64,000 nt of DNA from Ferribacterium limneticum. GTDB lineage: Bacteria > Pseudomonadota > Gammaproteobacteria > Burkholderiales > Rhodocyclaceae. Both the position numbers and the translations under genes were made by a program. The stretch covers positions 2,154,501 through 2,218,500 of the forward strand of contig NZ_CP075189.1 in NCBI RefSeq assembly GCF_020510565.1. The letters are read 5' to 3'. Positions 36,605-47,955 of the stretch are shown one piece after another. A model generated the notes under the pieces. The model made no database searches. It was not told the origin of the DNA and worked only from the letters and a program-made list of their open reading frames with translations. Position 1 is the stretch's first letter, and every line of letters starts with the position of its first letter.

Positions 36605-36685
36605 GTTCCGCGGTCCTTTTGCCTGAGCGTTTTCGGGTGGATTTGCGCCTTCGGCGGCAGACGGATCTGCGCTCTCCCACGGAAC
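36605..36685 (-). ncRNA. Glycine riboswitch, aptamer 1
   Basis: Minus strand contains GTTCCGTGGGAGAGCG, CAAATCCACCCG, CGCTCAGGCAAAAGGACCG and CGGAAC, with P1 formed by GTTCCG/CGGAAC. First aptamer of the tandem pair; begins at about the predicted transcription start. Confidence 0.88.
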
Positions 36686-36692
36686 GGGTGGC

Positions 36693-36721
36693 ACTATAAC
36701 GGGATGCTGCGGTCTGATCAA
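36693..36721 (-). promoter_or_regulatory. Sigma-70-type promoter of the gcv operon
   Basis: On the minus strand TTGATC (36716-36721) and TATAGT (36693-36698) are exactly 17 bp apart; the start point would be near 36686, just where aptamer 1 begins. Confidence 0.75.
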
Positions 36722-36766
36722 CCTGCTGCACCGCACAAGGGGCTCAGGGCATGGCCTCGTTCGTGC

Positions 36767-36772
36767 TAGAAT
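36767..36772 (+). promoter_or_regulatory. -10-like element of the PHP phosphatase gene
   Basis: GTGC precedes TAGAAT; a start codon GTG follows at 36799. No clear -35. Its presence argues that translation begins at 36799 rather than at the ATG at 36751. Confidence 0.45.
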
Positions 36773-36798
36773 CTTCGTTTGCCTTCAACTGCTTACCT

Positions 36799-37638
36799 GT
36801 GACGCCAGCCAATTTCGATTTTCATAGCCACTCCATCGTTTCCGACGGGTTTTTGCCGCCTCGGGTCGTGGCGGGGCGCGCAGCAGGGAATGGAGTCGAT
36901 CTTTGGGCGCTGACCGATCACGACGATCTCGGCGGTCTGGCAGAGGCCAGAGTAGCGGCTGAAGAAGCAGGCATGGGCTTCGTCAATGGTGTCGAAATCT
37001 CCATCGAATGGCGCGGCGTGCCCATCCATGTCGTTGGTCTTGGCTTCGATCCGGCCAACCCCGCATTGAGCGGCGGCCTCGACGAGTTGCGTGTCGGACG
37101 TATCGAGCGTGCCAGACGCATGGGCGACGCGCTTGCCGCTATCGGCATCCCTGGTGTCTATGAAGGTGCCTTGTGCTTTGTGACCAATCCGAGCCTGATC
37201 TCGCGCGCCCATTTTGCCCGCTATATGGTCTCAATCGGCATCGCCCGCGATGTGCCGGGCGTATTCCAGCATTACCTCGCGTCGGGCAAACCGGGGTATG
37301 TCGATCATCGCTGGGCAACGCTCGACGAAGCCGTCGGCTGGATCACCGGTGCCGGCGGCGTGGCGGTTGTCGCACATCCGGCACGTTACAAGATGTCGGG
37401 CGCCGACATGCGTCATTTTCTTGATGATTTCAAGGATGTAGGCGGGCAGGGCATCGAAGTGACCTGCGGCAGCCATTCACCCGACCATGTCATGCATTTT
37501 GCCCGTCTGGCCCGGCACTACGCGTTTCACGCCTCACGTGGCTCCGATTTTCACGGGCCGGACGAAAGTTATGTCGATCTCGGCAAGCTTCCGCAACTGC
37601 CGGAAGATCTCAAGCCGGTTTGGCGTCTGGTGGTCTGA
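36799..37638 (+). CDS. PHP-domain phosphoesterase (3',5'-nucleoside bisphosphate phosphatase type)
   Basis: 279 aa from the GTG at 36799. PHP metal-binding motifs: FDFHSHSIVSDG, TDHDD, GVEIS, AHPARY and GSDFHGP. Resembles the YciV/RNase AM-type enzymes that degrade pAp-like bisphosphates or trim 5' RNA ends. Family members begin close to the first His-x-His, as with this start; an in-frame ATG at 36751 would add 16 residues but lies upstream of the -10-like TAGAAT. Divergent from the gcv leader. Confidence 0.88.
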   Translation: MTPANFDFHSHSIVSDGFLPPRVVAGRAAGNGVDLWALTDHDDLGGLAEARVAAEEAGMGFVNGVEISIEWRGVPIHVVGLGFDPANPALSGGLDELRVGRIERARRMGDALAAIGIPGVYEGALCFVTNPSLISRAHFARYMVSIGIARDVPGVFQHYLASGKPGYVDHRWATLDEAVGWITGAGGVAVVAHPARYKMSGADMRHFLDDFKDVGGQGIEVTCGSHSPDHVMHFARLARHYAFHASRGSDFHGPDESYVDLGKLPQLPEDLKPVWRLVV

Positions 37639-37640
37639 GC

Positions 37641-38267
37641 ATGGCCCGCGTCGTCAATATTCATCCGGAATCGCCGCAGCAGCGTCTGCTCGTTCAGGCT
37701 GCCGACTTCATTCGCAAGGGTGCGATTGTCGCCCTGCCGACTGATTCCTGCTATGCCCTTGGTTGTCATCTCGGCGACAAGGAAGCGCTCGATCGCATCC
37801 GCCTGATCCGCCAGATGGATGAGCGCCATCACCTGACGCTGATGGTCCGCGATCTCTCCGAAATCGCCCATTTTGCCCGGGTCGACAACGCCCAGTATCG
37901 TTTGCTCAAGGCGGCGACGCCGGGCAGCTATACCTTCATTCTCGAAGGGTCCAAGGAATTGCCGCGCCGGGTCATGCACCCGAAACGCAAGACCATCGGC
38001 CTGCGCGTGCCGGATCATCCGGTGGCACTGGCCTTGCTCGAAGAACTGAACGAGCCGCTGCTGACGACCACCCTGCAATTGCCGGGCGACGAGTTTTCGC
38101 TGACTGAAGGCTGGGAAATCCAGGATCGCCTCGATGACCAGCTGGAACTGATCCTCGACTGCGGTCCTTGTGGCACCGAACCGACGACGGTTATCGACCT
38201 GACCGGAGCTTCGCCGGAGCTGATTCGGGCTGGTCGCGGTCCGCTTGAACTGTTCGGATTGGCCTGA
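37641..38267 (+). CDS. TsaC/YciO-type threonylcarbamoyl-AMP synthase-like protein
   Basis: 208 aa Sua5/YciO/YrdC fold: IRKGAIVALPTDSCYALGC, MVRDLSEIAHFARV, KRKTIGLRVPDHPVAL and TTVIDLTG. The KRKTIGLR variant is nearer YciO than true TsaC, so involvement in t6A tRNA modification is possible but unproven. ATG 2 bp after the preceding gene; operon with the M50 protease gene. Confidence 0.88.
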   Translation: MARVVNIHPESPQQRLLVQAADFIRKGAIVALPTDSCYALGCHLGDKEALDRIRLIRQMDERHHLTLMVRDLSEIAHFARVDNAQYRLLKAATPGSYTFILEGSKELPRRVMHPKRKTIGLRVPDHPVALALLEELNEPLLTTTLQLPGDEFSLTEGWEIQDRLDDQLELILDCGPCGTEPTTVIDLTGASPELIRAGRGPLELFGLA

Positions 38268-38270
38268 AAC

Positions 38271-38927
38271 ATGCTGGATATCAACGCCATCATCCAGACC
38301 ATTGCGATCCTTGCTCTGCCGCTGGTTTTTGCCATCACCCTGCACGAAGCCGCCCACGGCTACGCTGCCCGATATTTCGGCGATCCGACCGCCTGGCAGC
38401 AAGGGCGAATCAGCCTGAACCCGTTGCGCCATATAGATCCGGTCGGCACCATCCTGATCCCGCTCAGCATCCTGCTCTTTTCCGGCGGCAATTTCCTGTT
38501 CGGCTATGCCAAGCCGGTGCCGGTCGATTTTAACCGTCTGCGCAATCCCAAAAAAGACATGTTCTGGGTCGCCGCTGCCGGGCCGGGTGCCAATCTGCTC
38601 ATGGCCTGCCTGTGGGCGCTGGCTTTCCAACTTTCGTGGTTGCTGCCGCAGTTTTTCAGTACGCCGCTGGCACGCATGGCTGAAATGGGTATCCAGATCA
38701 ATTGTGTGTTGATGGTGCTCAATCTGTTTCCCTTGCCGCCACTTGATGGCGGGCGGATCGCCGTCAGCCTGCTGCCGCATTCGTTGGCATGGAAGTTCGC
38801 CAGGCTTGAGCCCTGGGGCTTTCCCATTTTGCTGGTGCTGTTGTTCACCGGTATCCTCGGCGTAATCATGACTCCGCTGGTCAATACGTCAGCCGGGCTT
38901 ATCGCACTCATTTTCGGTCTCTATTAA
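38271..38927 (+). CDS. Site-2 protease family (M50) membrane metalloprotease
   Basis: 218 aa with about five hydrophobic helices. Zinc motif HEAAH (in ITLHEAAHGYAARYFGD) and a second motif NLFPLPPLDGGRI carrying the metal-binding Asp. No PDZ domain, so it is the small rhomboid-neighbouring type rather than RseP. Substrate unknown. Ends 5 bp before trpS. Confidence 0.9.
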   Translation: MLDINAIIQTIAILALPLVFAITLHEAAHGYAARYFGDPTAWQQGRISLNPLRHIDPVGTILIPLSILLFSGGNFLFGYAKPVPVDFNRLRNPKKDMFWVAAAGPGANLLMACLWALAFQLSWLLPQFFSTPLARMAEMGIQINCVLMVLNLFPLPPLDGGRIAVSLLPHSLAWKFARLEPWGFPILLVLLFTGILGVIMTPLVNTSAGLIALIFGLY

Positions 38928-38932
38928 ATAAT

Positions 38933-40135
38933 ATGTACGCAGAACGTGTTCTCTCCGGCATGCGCCCGACCGGGTCGCTGCATCTTGGCCACTACCATGG
39001 CGTTCTCAAAAACTGGATCGAGCTCCAGCACAAGTATCCCTGTCTGTTCTTCGTCGCCGATTGGCATGCCCTGACCACCCAGTACGACAATCCGCAGGGT
39101 ATCGAGAAGGCCTCGATGGACATGGTCGTCGACTGGCTGGCGGCCGGTGTCGATCCCAAGCAGGCTACGCTGTTCATCCAGTCCAAGGTGCCCGAGCACG
39201 CCGAGCTGCATCTGCTCATGTCGATGATGACGCCGCTCGGCTGGCTGGAGCGTGTGCCGACCTACAAGGATCAGCAGGAAAAGCTGGCTGGTAAGGATCT
39301 GACGACCTACGGCTTCCTCGGCTATCCGCTGCTGATGAGCGCCGACATCCTGATTTACCGCGCCGACAAGGTGCCGGTTGGCGAAGACCAGATTCCGCAC
39401 GTTGAATTCACCCGTGAGTTGGCCCGTCGTTTCAATCACATGTATGGCCGCGAACCGGGCTTCGAGGACAAGGCGCGCGAGGCCGTCAAGAAACTGGGCA
39501 GCAAGAAGGCGCGCTTCTACGAAGAGATGCGTACCCGCTTCCAGCAGAATGGCGACCGCGAAGCCGTCGAACAGGCCAAGGCCATTCTTAATGAAATTCA
39601 GCATCTTTCCGCGGTCGACCGCGAAAGACTGTTCGGCTACCTTGAGGGGACCGGCAAGATGATTCTGGTCGAGCCGGGCTACCTGCTGACCGAGGCTTCC
39701 AAAATGCCGGGACTGGATGGCCAGAAGATGTCCAAGTCGTACAACAACACGATCACCATGCGCGAATCCGAGGAATCGGTCGCCAAGAAGGTCAAGAGCA
39801 TGCCGACCGATCCGGCCCGCGTGCGCCGTACCGATCCGGGCGATCCGGCCAAGTGCCCGGTCTGGCAACTGCATCTGGTCTATTCCAACGATGCTTGCAA
39901 GGAGTGGGTCCAGCAAGGTTGCCGCACGGCTGGCATCGGTTGTATCGAGTGCAAGCAGCCGGTGATTGACGCCATCCTCAAGGAACAGGCGCCGATGCGC
40001 GAGCGGGCGCAGGTCTATCTCGACGATCCGACCCTGGTCAAGAACATCATCGCCGATGGCTGCGAGAAGGCACGGGAATACGCCCGCGAGACCATGCGCG
40101 ACGTACGCGAAGCGATGGGGCTGGAATACCGCTGA
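38933..40135 (+). CDS. trpS: Tryptophanyl-tRNA synthetase
   Basis: 400 aa class I synthetase. HIGH-type signature PTGSLHLGHYHGVLKNW and KMSKS at 265-269. Longer than the ~330 aa enterobacterial enzyme, as is usual for the beta-proteobacterial form with an extended C-terminal region. Stop overlaps the next start by 1 nt. Confidence 0.97.
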   Translation: MYAERVLSGMRPTGSLHLGHYHGVLKNWIELQHKYPCLFFVADWHALTTQYDNPQGIEKASMDMVVDWLAAGVDPKQATLFIQSKVPEHAELHLLMSMMTPLGWLERVPTYKDQQEKLAGKDLTTYGFLGYPLLMSADILIYRADKVPVGEDQIPHVEFTRELARRFNHMYGREPGFEDKAREAVKKLGSKKARFYEEMRTRFQQNGDREAVEQAKAILNEIQHLSAVDRERLFGYLEGTGKMILVEPGYLLTEASKMPGLDGQKMSKSYNNTITMRESEESVAKKVKSMPTDPARVRRTDPGDPAKCPVWQLHLVYSNDACKEWVQQGCRTAGIGCIECKQPVIDAILKEQAPMRERAQVYLDDPTLVKNIIADGCEKAREYARETMRDVREAMGLEYR

Positions 40136-40425
40136 TGTTCGGCTACGACTGGGAAACCCTGATCTGGATCGCCATCGGTTTTGGTGGCCAGGGCCTGTTC
40201 ATGATGCGTTTTGTCGTCCAGTGGTGGTCGAGCGAGAAAGCCAAGCAGGTCGTCGTGCCGGTCGCTTTCTGGTATTTCAGCATCCTTGGCGGTGTTGTGT
40301 TGACCGTCTATGCCGTGCACCGCAATGACCCAGTCTTCATTTTCGGGCAGGGTCTCGGGTTGATCATCTACTTCCGCAACCTGCATCTGCATTACAAGGG
40401 CAAGGGCCGCGCTGCGGCCTCCTGA
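40135..40425 (+). CDS. Lipid-A-biosynthesis N-terminal-domain membrane protein
   Basis: 96 aa, three hydrophobic helices; matches the small LAB_N domain (GFGGQGLFMMRFVVQWW, VVPVAFWYFSILGG, GQGLGLIIYFRNLHL). Possibly part of lipid-linked sugar handling, but this family is not characterised. Overlaps trpS by one base. Confidence 0.86.
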   Translation: MFGYDWETLIWIAIGFGGQGLFMMRFVVQWWSSEKAKQVVVPVAFWYFSILGGVVLTVYAVHRNDPVFIFGQGLGLIIYFRNLHLHYKGKGRAAAS

Positions 40426-40429
40426 TCGC

Positions 40430-41269
40430 ATGAGTGACGTCCTCGAAGTGCTTGCGGTTGGCGAAGTTGAGCCGGTAGCCCGCGTTTACGGGCAACCGCT
40501 GGAGCAGATGCCGCTCGACCTCTACATCCCGCCGGATGCGCTGGCCATCATGCTCGATGCCTTCGAGGGGCCGCTTGACCTCCTGTTGTACATGATTCGC
40601 CGCGCCAACATCGATATCCTGGATATCCCGATGGCGCCGCTCACCCGACAGTACCTCGATTACGTCGAGGCAATGCGGGCGAGCAATCTCGAACTGGCTG
40701 CCGATTACCTCGTGATGGCGGCGATGCTCATCGAGATCAAGTCGCGTATGCTGCTGCCGCGGCCGAAGCTGGGCGAGGGCGACGAGGCGGAAGATCCACG
40801 CGCCGAACTGGTCCGCCGGCTCATGGAGTACGAGCAGATGAAGCTCGCCGGCCAGAATCTGAACGCGATGCCACAGGCCGAGCGGGAGTTTTTCTGGGTC
40901 GAGACACTGGTCGAGAAATCGCTGCTGGTCCGCCAGCCGGAAGTCTCGGTCGATGACCTCAAGGAAGCCTGGATGGCGGTCGTCCGCCAGGCTGGTCTGA
41001 AAAAGCATCACCAGATCGGGCGCGAAGAATTGTCGGTGCGCGAGCACATGGGCATCATCCTGCGCGCCTTGCAGGCCAAAGGTGGTTTCGTCCAGTTCGA
41101 AACCCTGTTCGACCCGGAAATGGGCGTGCAAGGGTTGGTCGTCCATTTCATCGCCATGCTTGAACTGGGCCGTGAAAAACTGATCGAAATCACCCAGACC
41201 GAAGCCTTTCAACCCATTTACGTCCGAGTGCATCAAGGTGGAACCGAGCCAGGTCAAGAGAGTGCTTGA
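40430..41269 (+). CDS. scpA: Segregation and condensation protein A
   Basis: 279 aa kleisin-type subunit of the SMC-ScpAB complex. Contains [38 protein letters not shown] and [17 protein letters not shown], the conserved SMC-head binding region, and a C-terminal winged helix. Overlaps scpB by 32 nt. Confidence 0.96.
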   Translation: MSDVLEVLAVGEVEPVARVYGQPLEQMPLDLYIPPDALAIMLDAFEGPLDLLLYMIRRANIDILDIPMAPLTRQYLDYVEAMRASNLELAADYLVMAAMLIEIKSRMLLPRPKLGEGDEAEDPRAELVRRLMEYEQMKLAGQNLNAMPQAEREFFWVETLVEKSLLVRQPEVSVDDLKEAWMAVVRQAGLKKHHQIGREELSVREHMGIILRALQAKGGFVQFETLFDPEMGVQGLVVHFIAMLELGREKLIEITQTEAFQPIYVRVHQGGTEPGQESA

Positions 41270-41783
41270 GGCCGCGCTGCTCGCCGCGCGCGAGCCGATG
41301 TCGCACAGCGAAATGAAAAAGATGTTCGACGAGGATTTGTCGACCGATACCCTGCGCAAGCTGCTCGATGAGTTGCGCGAGGAATGGGCCGAACGTCCGG
41401 TCGAACTGATCCAGCTCGCCTCCGGCTGGCGCTTTCGGACGCGGGCCGAATACCTGCCTTATCTGGAGCGCCTGAATCCGGAGCGGCCGCCGAAATACTC
41501 GCGTGCCGTCCTCGAAACCTTGGCCATCATCGCCTATCGTCAACCGGTGACGCGCGGTGACATCGAGGAAATTCGCGGCGTCGCAGTCAACACCAACGTC
41601 GTCAAAACACTCGAAGAGCGCGGCTGGATCGACGTTGTCGGCCATCGCGAAACACCAGGACGGCCGGCCCTGTTTGCCACCACCAAGCAATTTCTCGATG
41701 ATCTGGGATTGCGTAGCGTCAGCGAACTGCCGCCGCTCGAACAAATCGCCCAGACACTGGAGCTGAATTATGAAAACCAATAA
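41238..41783 (+). CDS. scpB: Segregation and condensation protein B
   Basis: 181 aa with two winged-helix modules; [24 protein letters not shown] and [24 protein letters not shown] are the family signature. GTG start inside scpA. Ends overlapping rluB. Confidence 0.96.
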   Translation: MEPSQVKRVLEAALLAAREPMSHSEMKKMFDEDLSTDTLRKLLDELREEWAERPVELIQLASGWRFRTRAEYLPYLERLNPERPPKYSRAVLETLAIIAYRQPVTRGDIEEIRGVAVNTNVVKTLEERGWIDVVGHRETPGRPALFATTKQFLDDLGLRSVSELPPLEQIAQTLELNYENQ

Positions 41784-42795
41784 ACGCACACCCCTTCGTT
41801 CCGCCAGCAAGCCGGGCGGATTTCAAAAAAGGCCGGAATTTCCGGTTGACCGTAACAATCCGGCCCCGCGTGGCCGCACCTCCCGCAATGCCCACGATGA
41901 GGCGCCAGAAGCCGAAGAAGTGGTCGAGGCGCCCAAGCCGCGCCGTCGTGCTGCACTGCCGGCAACCGGACGGGCCAGCCGGGGCAACATTGCGCGCAAT
42001 GGCAAGGCGGTGGTCGAAGCCAAACCGGAGCGTCTGCAGAAGATTCTGGCTCAGGCTGGCGTTGGTTCGCGTCGCGAAATGGAAGAGTGGATTTCGGCCG
42101 GCAAGGTCACTGTCAATGGTGTCGTTGCAACCATCGGCCAGTCCGTCGTGCCGACCGACAAGGTCAAGATCGGCGGCCGGTTGATCAACATCCGCTTCAC
42201 CGGCAGCACCCGTCCGCCGCGCGTCCTGATGTACCACAAGCCGGAAGGCGAAATCGTCTCGCGCGACGACCCGGATGGCCGTCCGTCGGTATTCGCCGCG
42301 CTGCCTCGCATGCGTGGCGGCCGCTGGATCAACGTCGGCCGTCTCGACTTCAACACCTCCGGCCTGCTGATTTTCACGACCTCTGGCGACCTAGCCAACA
42401 AACTCATGCATCCGAGTTCGGAACTGGTCCGCGAGTACGCTGTTCGCGTGCTTGGCGAACTGACGCTCGAAGCGCAACAGCAATTGCTGCATGGCGTCGA
42501 ACTTGAGGATGGCCGGGCCAATTTCGGGACATTGCACGACGGTGGCGGCGAGGGAGCCAACCACTGGTATCGCGTGACGATTTTCGAAGGCCGCAATCGC
42601 GAAGTGCGGCGCATGTTCGAAGCGGTCGGCGTTACGGTCAGCCGATTGATCCGTGTACGCTACGGCCCGTTTGTTCTGCCGCCACAATTGAAACGCGGCA
42701 TGGCGCGCGAGCTCAAAGAGGTTGAAATCAAAATGCTGCTGCGCGACCTTGAAAACAACGCGCCGGCGCCCCGAAAGGGCCCTGAGAGAAGCTAA
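41770..42795 (+). CDS. rluB: 23S rRNA pseudouridine synthase RluB
   Basis: 341 aa. S4 domain (about 85-145: [21 protein letters not shown]) then the RsuA-type catalytic domain with Asp193 in [11 protein letters not shown]. Modifies U2605 of 23S rRNA. The N-terminal ~80 residues are a low-complexity basic extension; residues 21-33 (FPVDRNN region) come from a dispersed-repeat copy. Confidence 0.95.
   Translation: MKTNKRTPLRSASKPGGFQKRPEFPVDRNNPAPRGRTSRNAHDEAPEAEEVVEAPKPRRRAALPATGRASRGNIARNGKAVVEAKPERLQKILAQAGVGSRREMEEWISAGKVTVNGVVATIGQSVVPTDKVKIGGRLINIRFTGSTRPPRVLMYHKPEGEIVSRDDPDGRPSVFAALPRMRGGRWINVGRLDFNTSGLLIFTTSGDLANKLMHPSSELVREYAVRVLGELTLEAQQQLLHGVELEDGRANFGTLHDGGGEGANHWYRVTIFEGRNREVRRMFEAVGVTVSRLIRVRYGPFVLPPQLKRGMARELKEVEIKMLLRDLENNAPAPRKGPERS
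41831..41866 (+). repeat. Dispersed repeat, copy 7 (inside rluB)
   Basis: Core CCGGTTGACCGTAACAAT, bounded by GGCCGGA (41831-41837) and TCCGGCC (41859-41865), a perfect 7-bp inverted repeat. In frame in the N-terminal extension, on the coding strand. Confidence 0.85.
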
Positions 42796-42800
42796 ATCGA

Positions 42801-42829
42801 TTGTCGAAGGGGAATAAATCCGTTATAAT
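42801..42829 (+). promoter_or_regulatory. Sigma-70-type promoter of the rimP-nusA-infB operon
   Basis: TTGTCG (42801-42806) and TATAAT (42824-42829), 17 bp apart. It starts just after the rluB stop and gives a leader of about 70 nt. Confidence 0.8.
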
Positions 42830-42845
42830 TCACGGGTTTGTTCCT

Positions 42846-42905
42846 CCCGTCGTTTTTGGCGGGGCATCTTTTTTTCATGAGGTGGGCGTTTCGCCCATTT
42901 TTTAT
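42846..42905 (+). promoter_or_regulatory. Leader with two hairpin/T-run elements before rimP (candidate attenuator)
   Basis: First hairpin CCCGTC/GGCGGG (42846-42863), followed by a seven-T run a few bases later. Second hairpin TGGGCG TTT CGCCCA (42883-42897), directly followed by six Ts, ending about 5 nt before the rimP start region. The T run takes the place of a ribosome-binding site. It resembles an intrinsic attenuator; NusA itself, encoded downstream, is a plausible controller. Confidence 0.65.
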
Positions 42906-42907
42906 TT

Positions 42908-43354
42908 GTGGCTATGGATTTAAACGCACTGCTGGAAACGACGGTTGTCGGTCTGGGTTATGAACTCGTTGATGTCGAGATGTCGCCGCGTGGGCGGACG
43001 ATTCGTGTCTTCATCGATGCGCCGGGTCGGGCGACGGGGATTGACGTCGAGGATTGCGCCAAGGTCTCCAATCAATTGACGCGCGTTTTCGAGGTGGAAA
43101 ACTTCGATTTCGACCGTCTTGAGATTTCTTCGCCGGGGCTTGATCGCGTCGTCAAGAAAGCCGAAGACTTCGAGCGCTTTGCCGGTCAGGAGATTCAGAT
43201 CAAGTTGCGTATTCCGCATGGCGGTCGCCGGAACTTCCAGGGCGAACTGCTGGGCTGCAAGGATGGCAAGGTTGGTCTGCGCCTTGCAAAAGATGATGTG
43301 GAACTGGAATTCAATAATATCGAGAAGGCACGTCTGGTGCCTCGTTTCGACTGA
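42908..43354 (+). CDS. rimP: Ribosome maturation factor RimP
   Basis: 148 aa. N-terminal ALLETTVVGLGYELVDVEMS and the central DRLEISSPGLDRVVKKAEDFERF are conserved. Acts in 30S subunit assembly. Start GTG at 42908 or ATG at 42914; no Shine-Dalgarno sequence precedes either, because a terminator-like T run sits there. Confidence 0.95.
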   Translation: MAMDLNALLETTVVGLGYELVDVEMSPRGRTIRVFIDAPGRATGIDVEDCAKVSNQLTRVFEVENFDFDRLEISSPGLDRVVKKAEDFERFAGQEIQIKLRIPHGGRRNFQGELLGCKDGKVGLRLAKDDVELEFNNIEKARLVPRFD

Positions 43355-43375
43355 AGGACTAGGAGGTTTTAGCCC

Positions 43376-44848
43376 ATGAGCCGTGAAATATTGCTGCTGG
43401 TTGATGCACTCGCCCGCGAAAAGAATGTTGCCAAGGAAATCGTTTTTGGCGCCCTTGAGCTGGCCCTTGCGTCGGCTACCAAGAAGCGTATCAACGACGA
43501 GGCCGAAGTGCGCGTGTCGATCGACCGCAATACGGGTAGCTACGAGTCCTTCCGTCGCTGGCAGGTTGTGCCGGACAACGAATACGTCAACGAATACGTA
43601 GAAATTCCGCTGTCGGAAGCCCAGAAGGACGATCCGGAAATCGAATCCGGCGACACCCTCGAAGAAGGCCTCGAGCCGATCGATTTCGGTCGCATCGGCG
43701 CTCAGGCAGCCAAGCAGGTCATTCTGCAGAAAATTCGCGATGCCGAGCGTGAGCAGATCCTGTCTGACTTCCTAGACCGCAAGGAACATGTCGTTTCCGG
43801 CACCATCAAGCGTATGGAGCGTGGCAACGCCATTGTCGAAGCCGGCAAGATCGAAGCCCTGCTGCCGCGCGACCAGATGATCCCCAAGGAAAATCTGCGC
43901 ATCGGCGACCGCATTCGCGCCTATCTGCTGCGTATCGACCGCAATGCCCGCGGCCCGCAGATCATCCTGTCGCGTACTGCACCGGAATTTGTCATCAAGC
44001 TGTTCGACATGGAAGTGCCAGAAATCGCCGACGGCCTCATGGAATTGAAGGCCTGTGCCCGCGACCCCGGTCTGCGCGCCAAGATCGCCGTCAAATCCAA
44101 CGACCCGCGCGTTGATCCGATCGGAACCTGCGTCGGTCTGCGCGGTTCCCGCGTCACTGCCGTACGCAACGAAATCGGCGGCGAAAATATTGACATCGTG
44201 CTGTGGTCGGCTGATCCGGCACAGTTCGTGATCGGCGCGTTGTCGCCGGCCGAGGTTTCTTCCATCGTTGTTGATGAGGAAAAGCACGCCATGGACGTGG
44301 TTGTTGACGAAGACAACTTGGCTATTGCCATTGGTCGCAATGGTCAGAACGTTCGTCTGGCTTCCGAACTGACCGGCTGGACCATCAATCTGATGACCCA
44401 GGACGAGTCGGCCAAGAGGTCCGAAGCTGAATACGCCGTGACCCGCGTCACCTTCATGGAAAAGCTGGACATCGACGAAGAATTGGCTGACCTTTTGATC
44501 GAGGAAGGCTTCTCGTCGCTGGAAGAAGTGGCTTATGTACCGTTGGCTGAAATGCTCGAAATCGAAGGGCTGGACGAGGGGATCGTCAATGAACTCCGCA
44601 ACCGTGCCCGCAATGTTCTGCTGACGGAAGCGATTGCGACCGAAGAAAAGCTGGAAAATGTTTCCGATGACCTCATGGGTCTGGAGGGAATGAGCAAGGA
44701 ATTGGCCGCGAAACTGGCAGGTCACGACGTCAAGACCCGCGATGATCTCGCGGAACTGGCGGTAGATGAATTGACGGAAATGACCGGCATCGACGACGAG
44801 CGTGCCAAGGTACTCATTCTGACGGCACGGGCTCACTGGTTCGAGTGA
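43376..44848 (+). CDS. nusA: Transcription elongation/termination factor NusA
   Basis: 490 aa, canonical: N-terminal RNA polymerase-binding domain (1-125), S1 (about 130-200), two KH domains ([40 protein letters not shown]), and two C-terminal helix-hairpin repeats. Strong AGGAGG upstream at 43359-43366. Operon between rimP and infB. Confidence 0.97.
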   Translation: MSREILLLVDALAREKNVAKEIVFGALELALASATKKRINDEAEVRVSIDRNTGSYESFRRWQVVPDNEYVNEYVEIPLSEAQKDDPEIESGDTLEEGLEPIDFGRIGAQAAKQVILQKIRDAEREQILSDFLDRKEHVVSGTIKRMERGNAIVEAGKIEALLPRDQMIPKENLRIGDRIRAYLLRIDRNARGPQIILSRTAPEFVIKLFDMEVPEIADGLMELKACARDPGLRAKIAVKSNDPRVDPIGTCVGLRGSRVTAVRNEIGGENIDIVLWSADPAQFVIGALSPAEVSSIVVDEEKHAMDVVVDEDNLAIAIGRNGQNVRLASELTGWTINLMTQDESAKRSEAEYAVTRVTFMEKLDIDEELADLLIEEGFSSLEEVAYVPLAEMLEIEGLDEGIVNELRNRARNVLLTEAIATEEKLENVSDDLMGLEGMSKELAAKLAGHDVKTRDDLAELAVDELTEMTGIDDERAKVLILTARAHWFE

Positions 44849-44865
44849 GCGGGAGGTAGCAAAGT

Positions 44866-47576
<2,711 letters not shown>

Positions 47577-47577
<1 letters not shown>

Positions 47578-47948
47578 TGAAGAAAAAAGGATTTCAGCGT
47601 AGTGACCGGGTCGCGGAGCAGGTACGCCGCGACCTTGCCGATCTGATTCGGACAGAATTGAAGGATCCGCGTGTCGGCATGATTAGCCTGACAGCTGTCG
47701 AGCTGACGCCGGATTACGCCCATGCCAAGGTGTTTTACGCGACGCTCAATTCCGAGCATCTGGAAGAGATCGAGCGCGGCCTGAAGCGGGCGTCCGGTTT
47801 CCTCCGTCGCGAACTGGGTCGTCGTATACATATCCATACCTTGCCGGAGTTGCATTTCGTTTACGACAACTCCATCGAGCACGGTGCCAGCATGTCTCTG
47901 TTGATCGATCAGGCCAACGCGCTGAGCGATCTGACACCGGAAGAATAA
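47577..47948 (+). CDS. rbfA: Ribosome-binding factor A
   Basis: 123 aa KH-like cold-shock ribosome assembly factor: KKGFQRSDRVAEQVRRDLADLI, DPRVGMISLTAVELTPDYAHAKVF. Overlaps infB stop. Confidence 0.96.
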
Positions 47949-47955
47949 GCGCCCC

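Noticed and set aside
36464..36769. Small open frame in the gcvT leader
   Set aside because: It runs through the riboswitch and the inverted repeat; no start signal.
41530..41560. GTCAACCGGTGACG in scpB, similar to the reverse repeat core
   Set aside because: It encodes the conserved ScpB motif [13 protein letters not shown] and does not extend.
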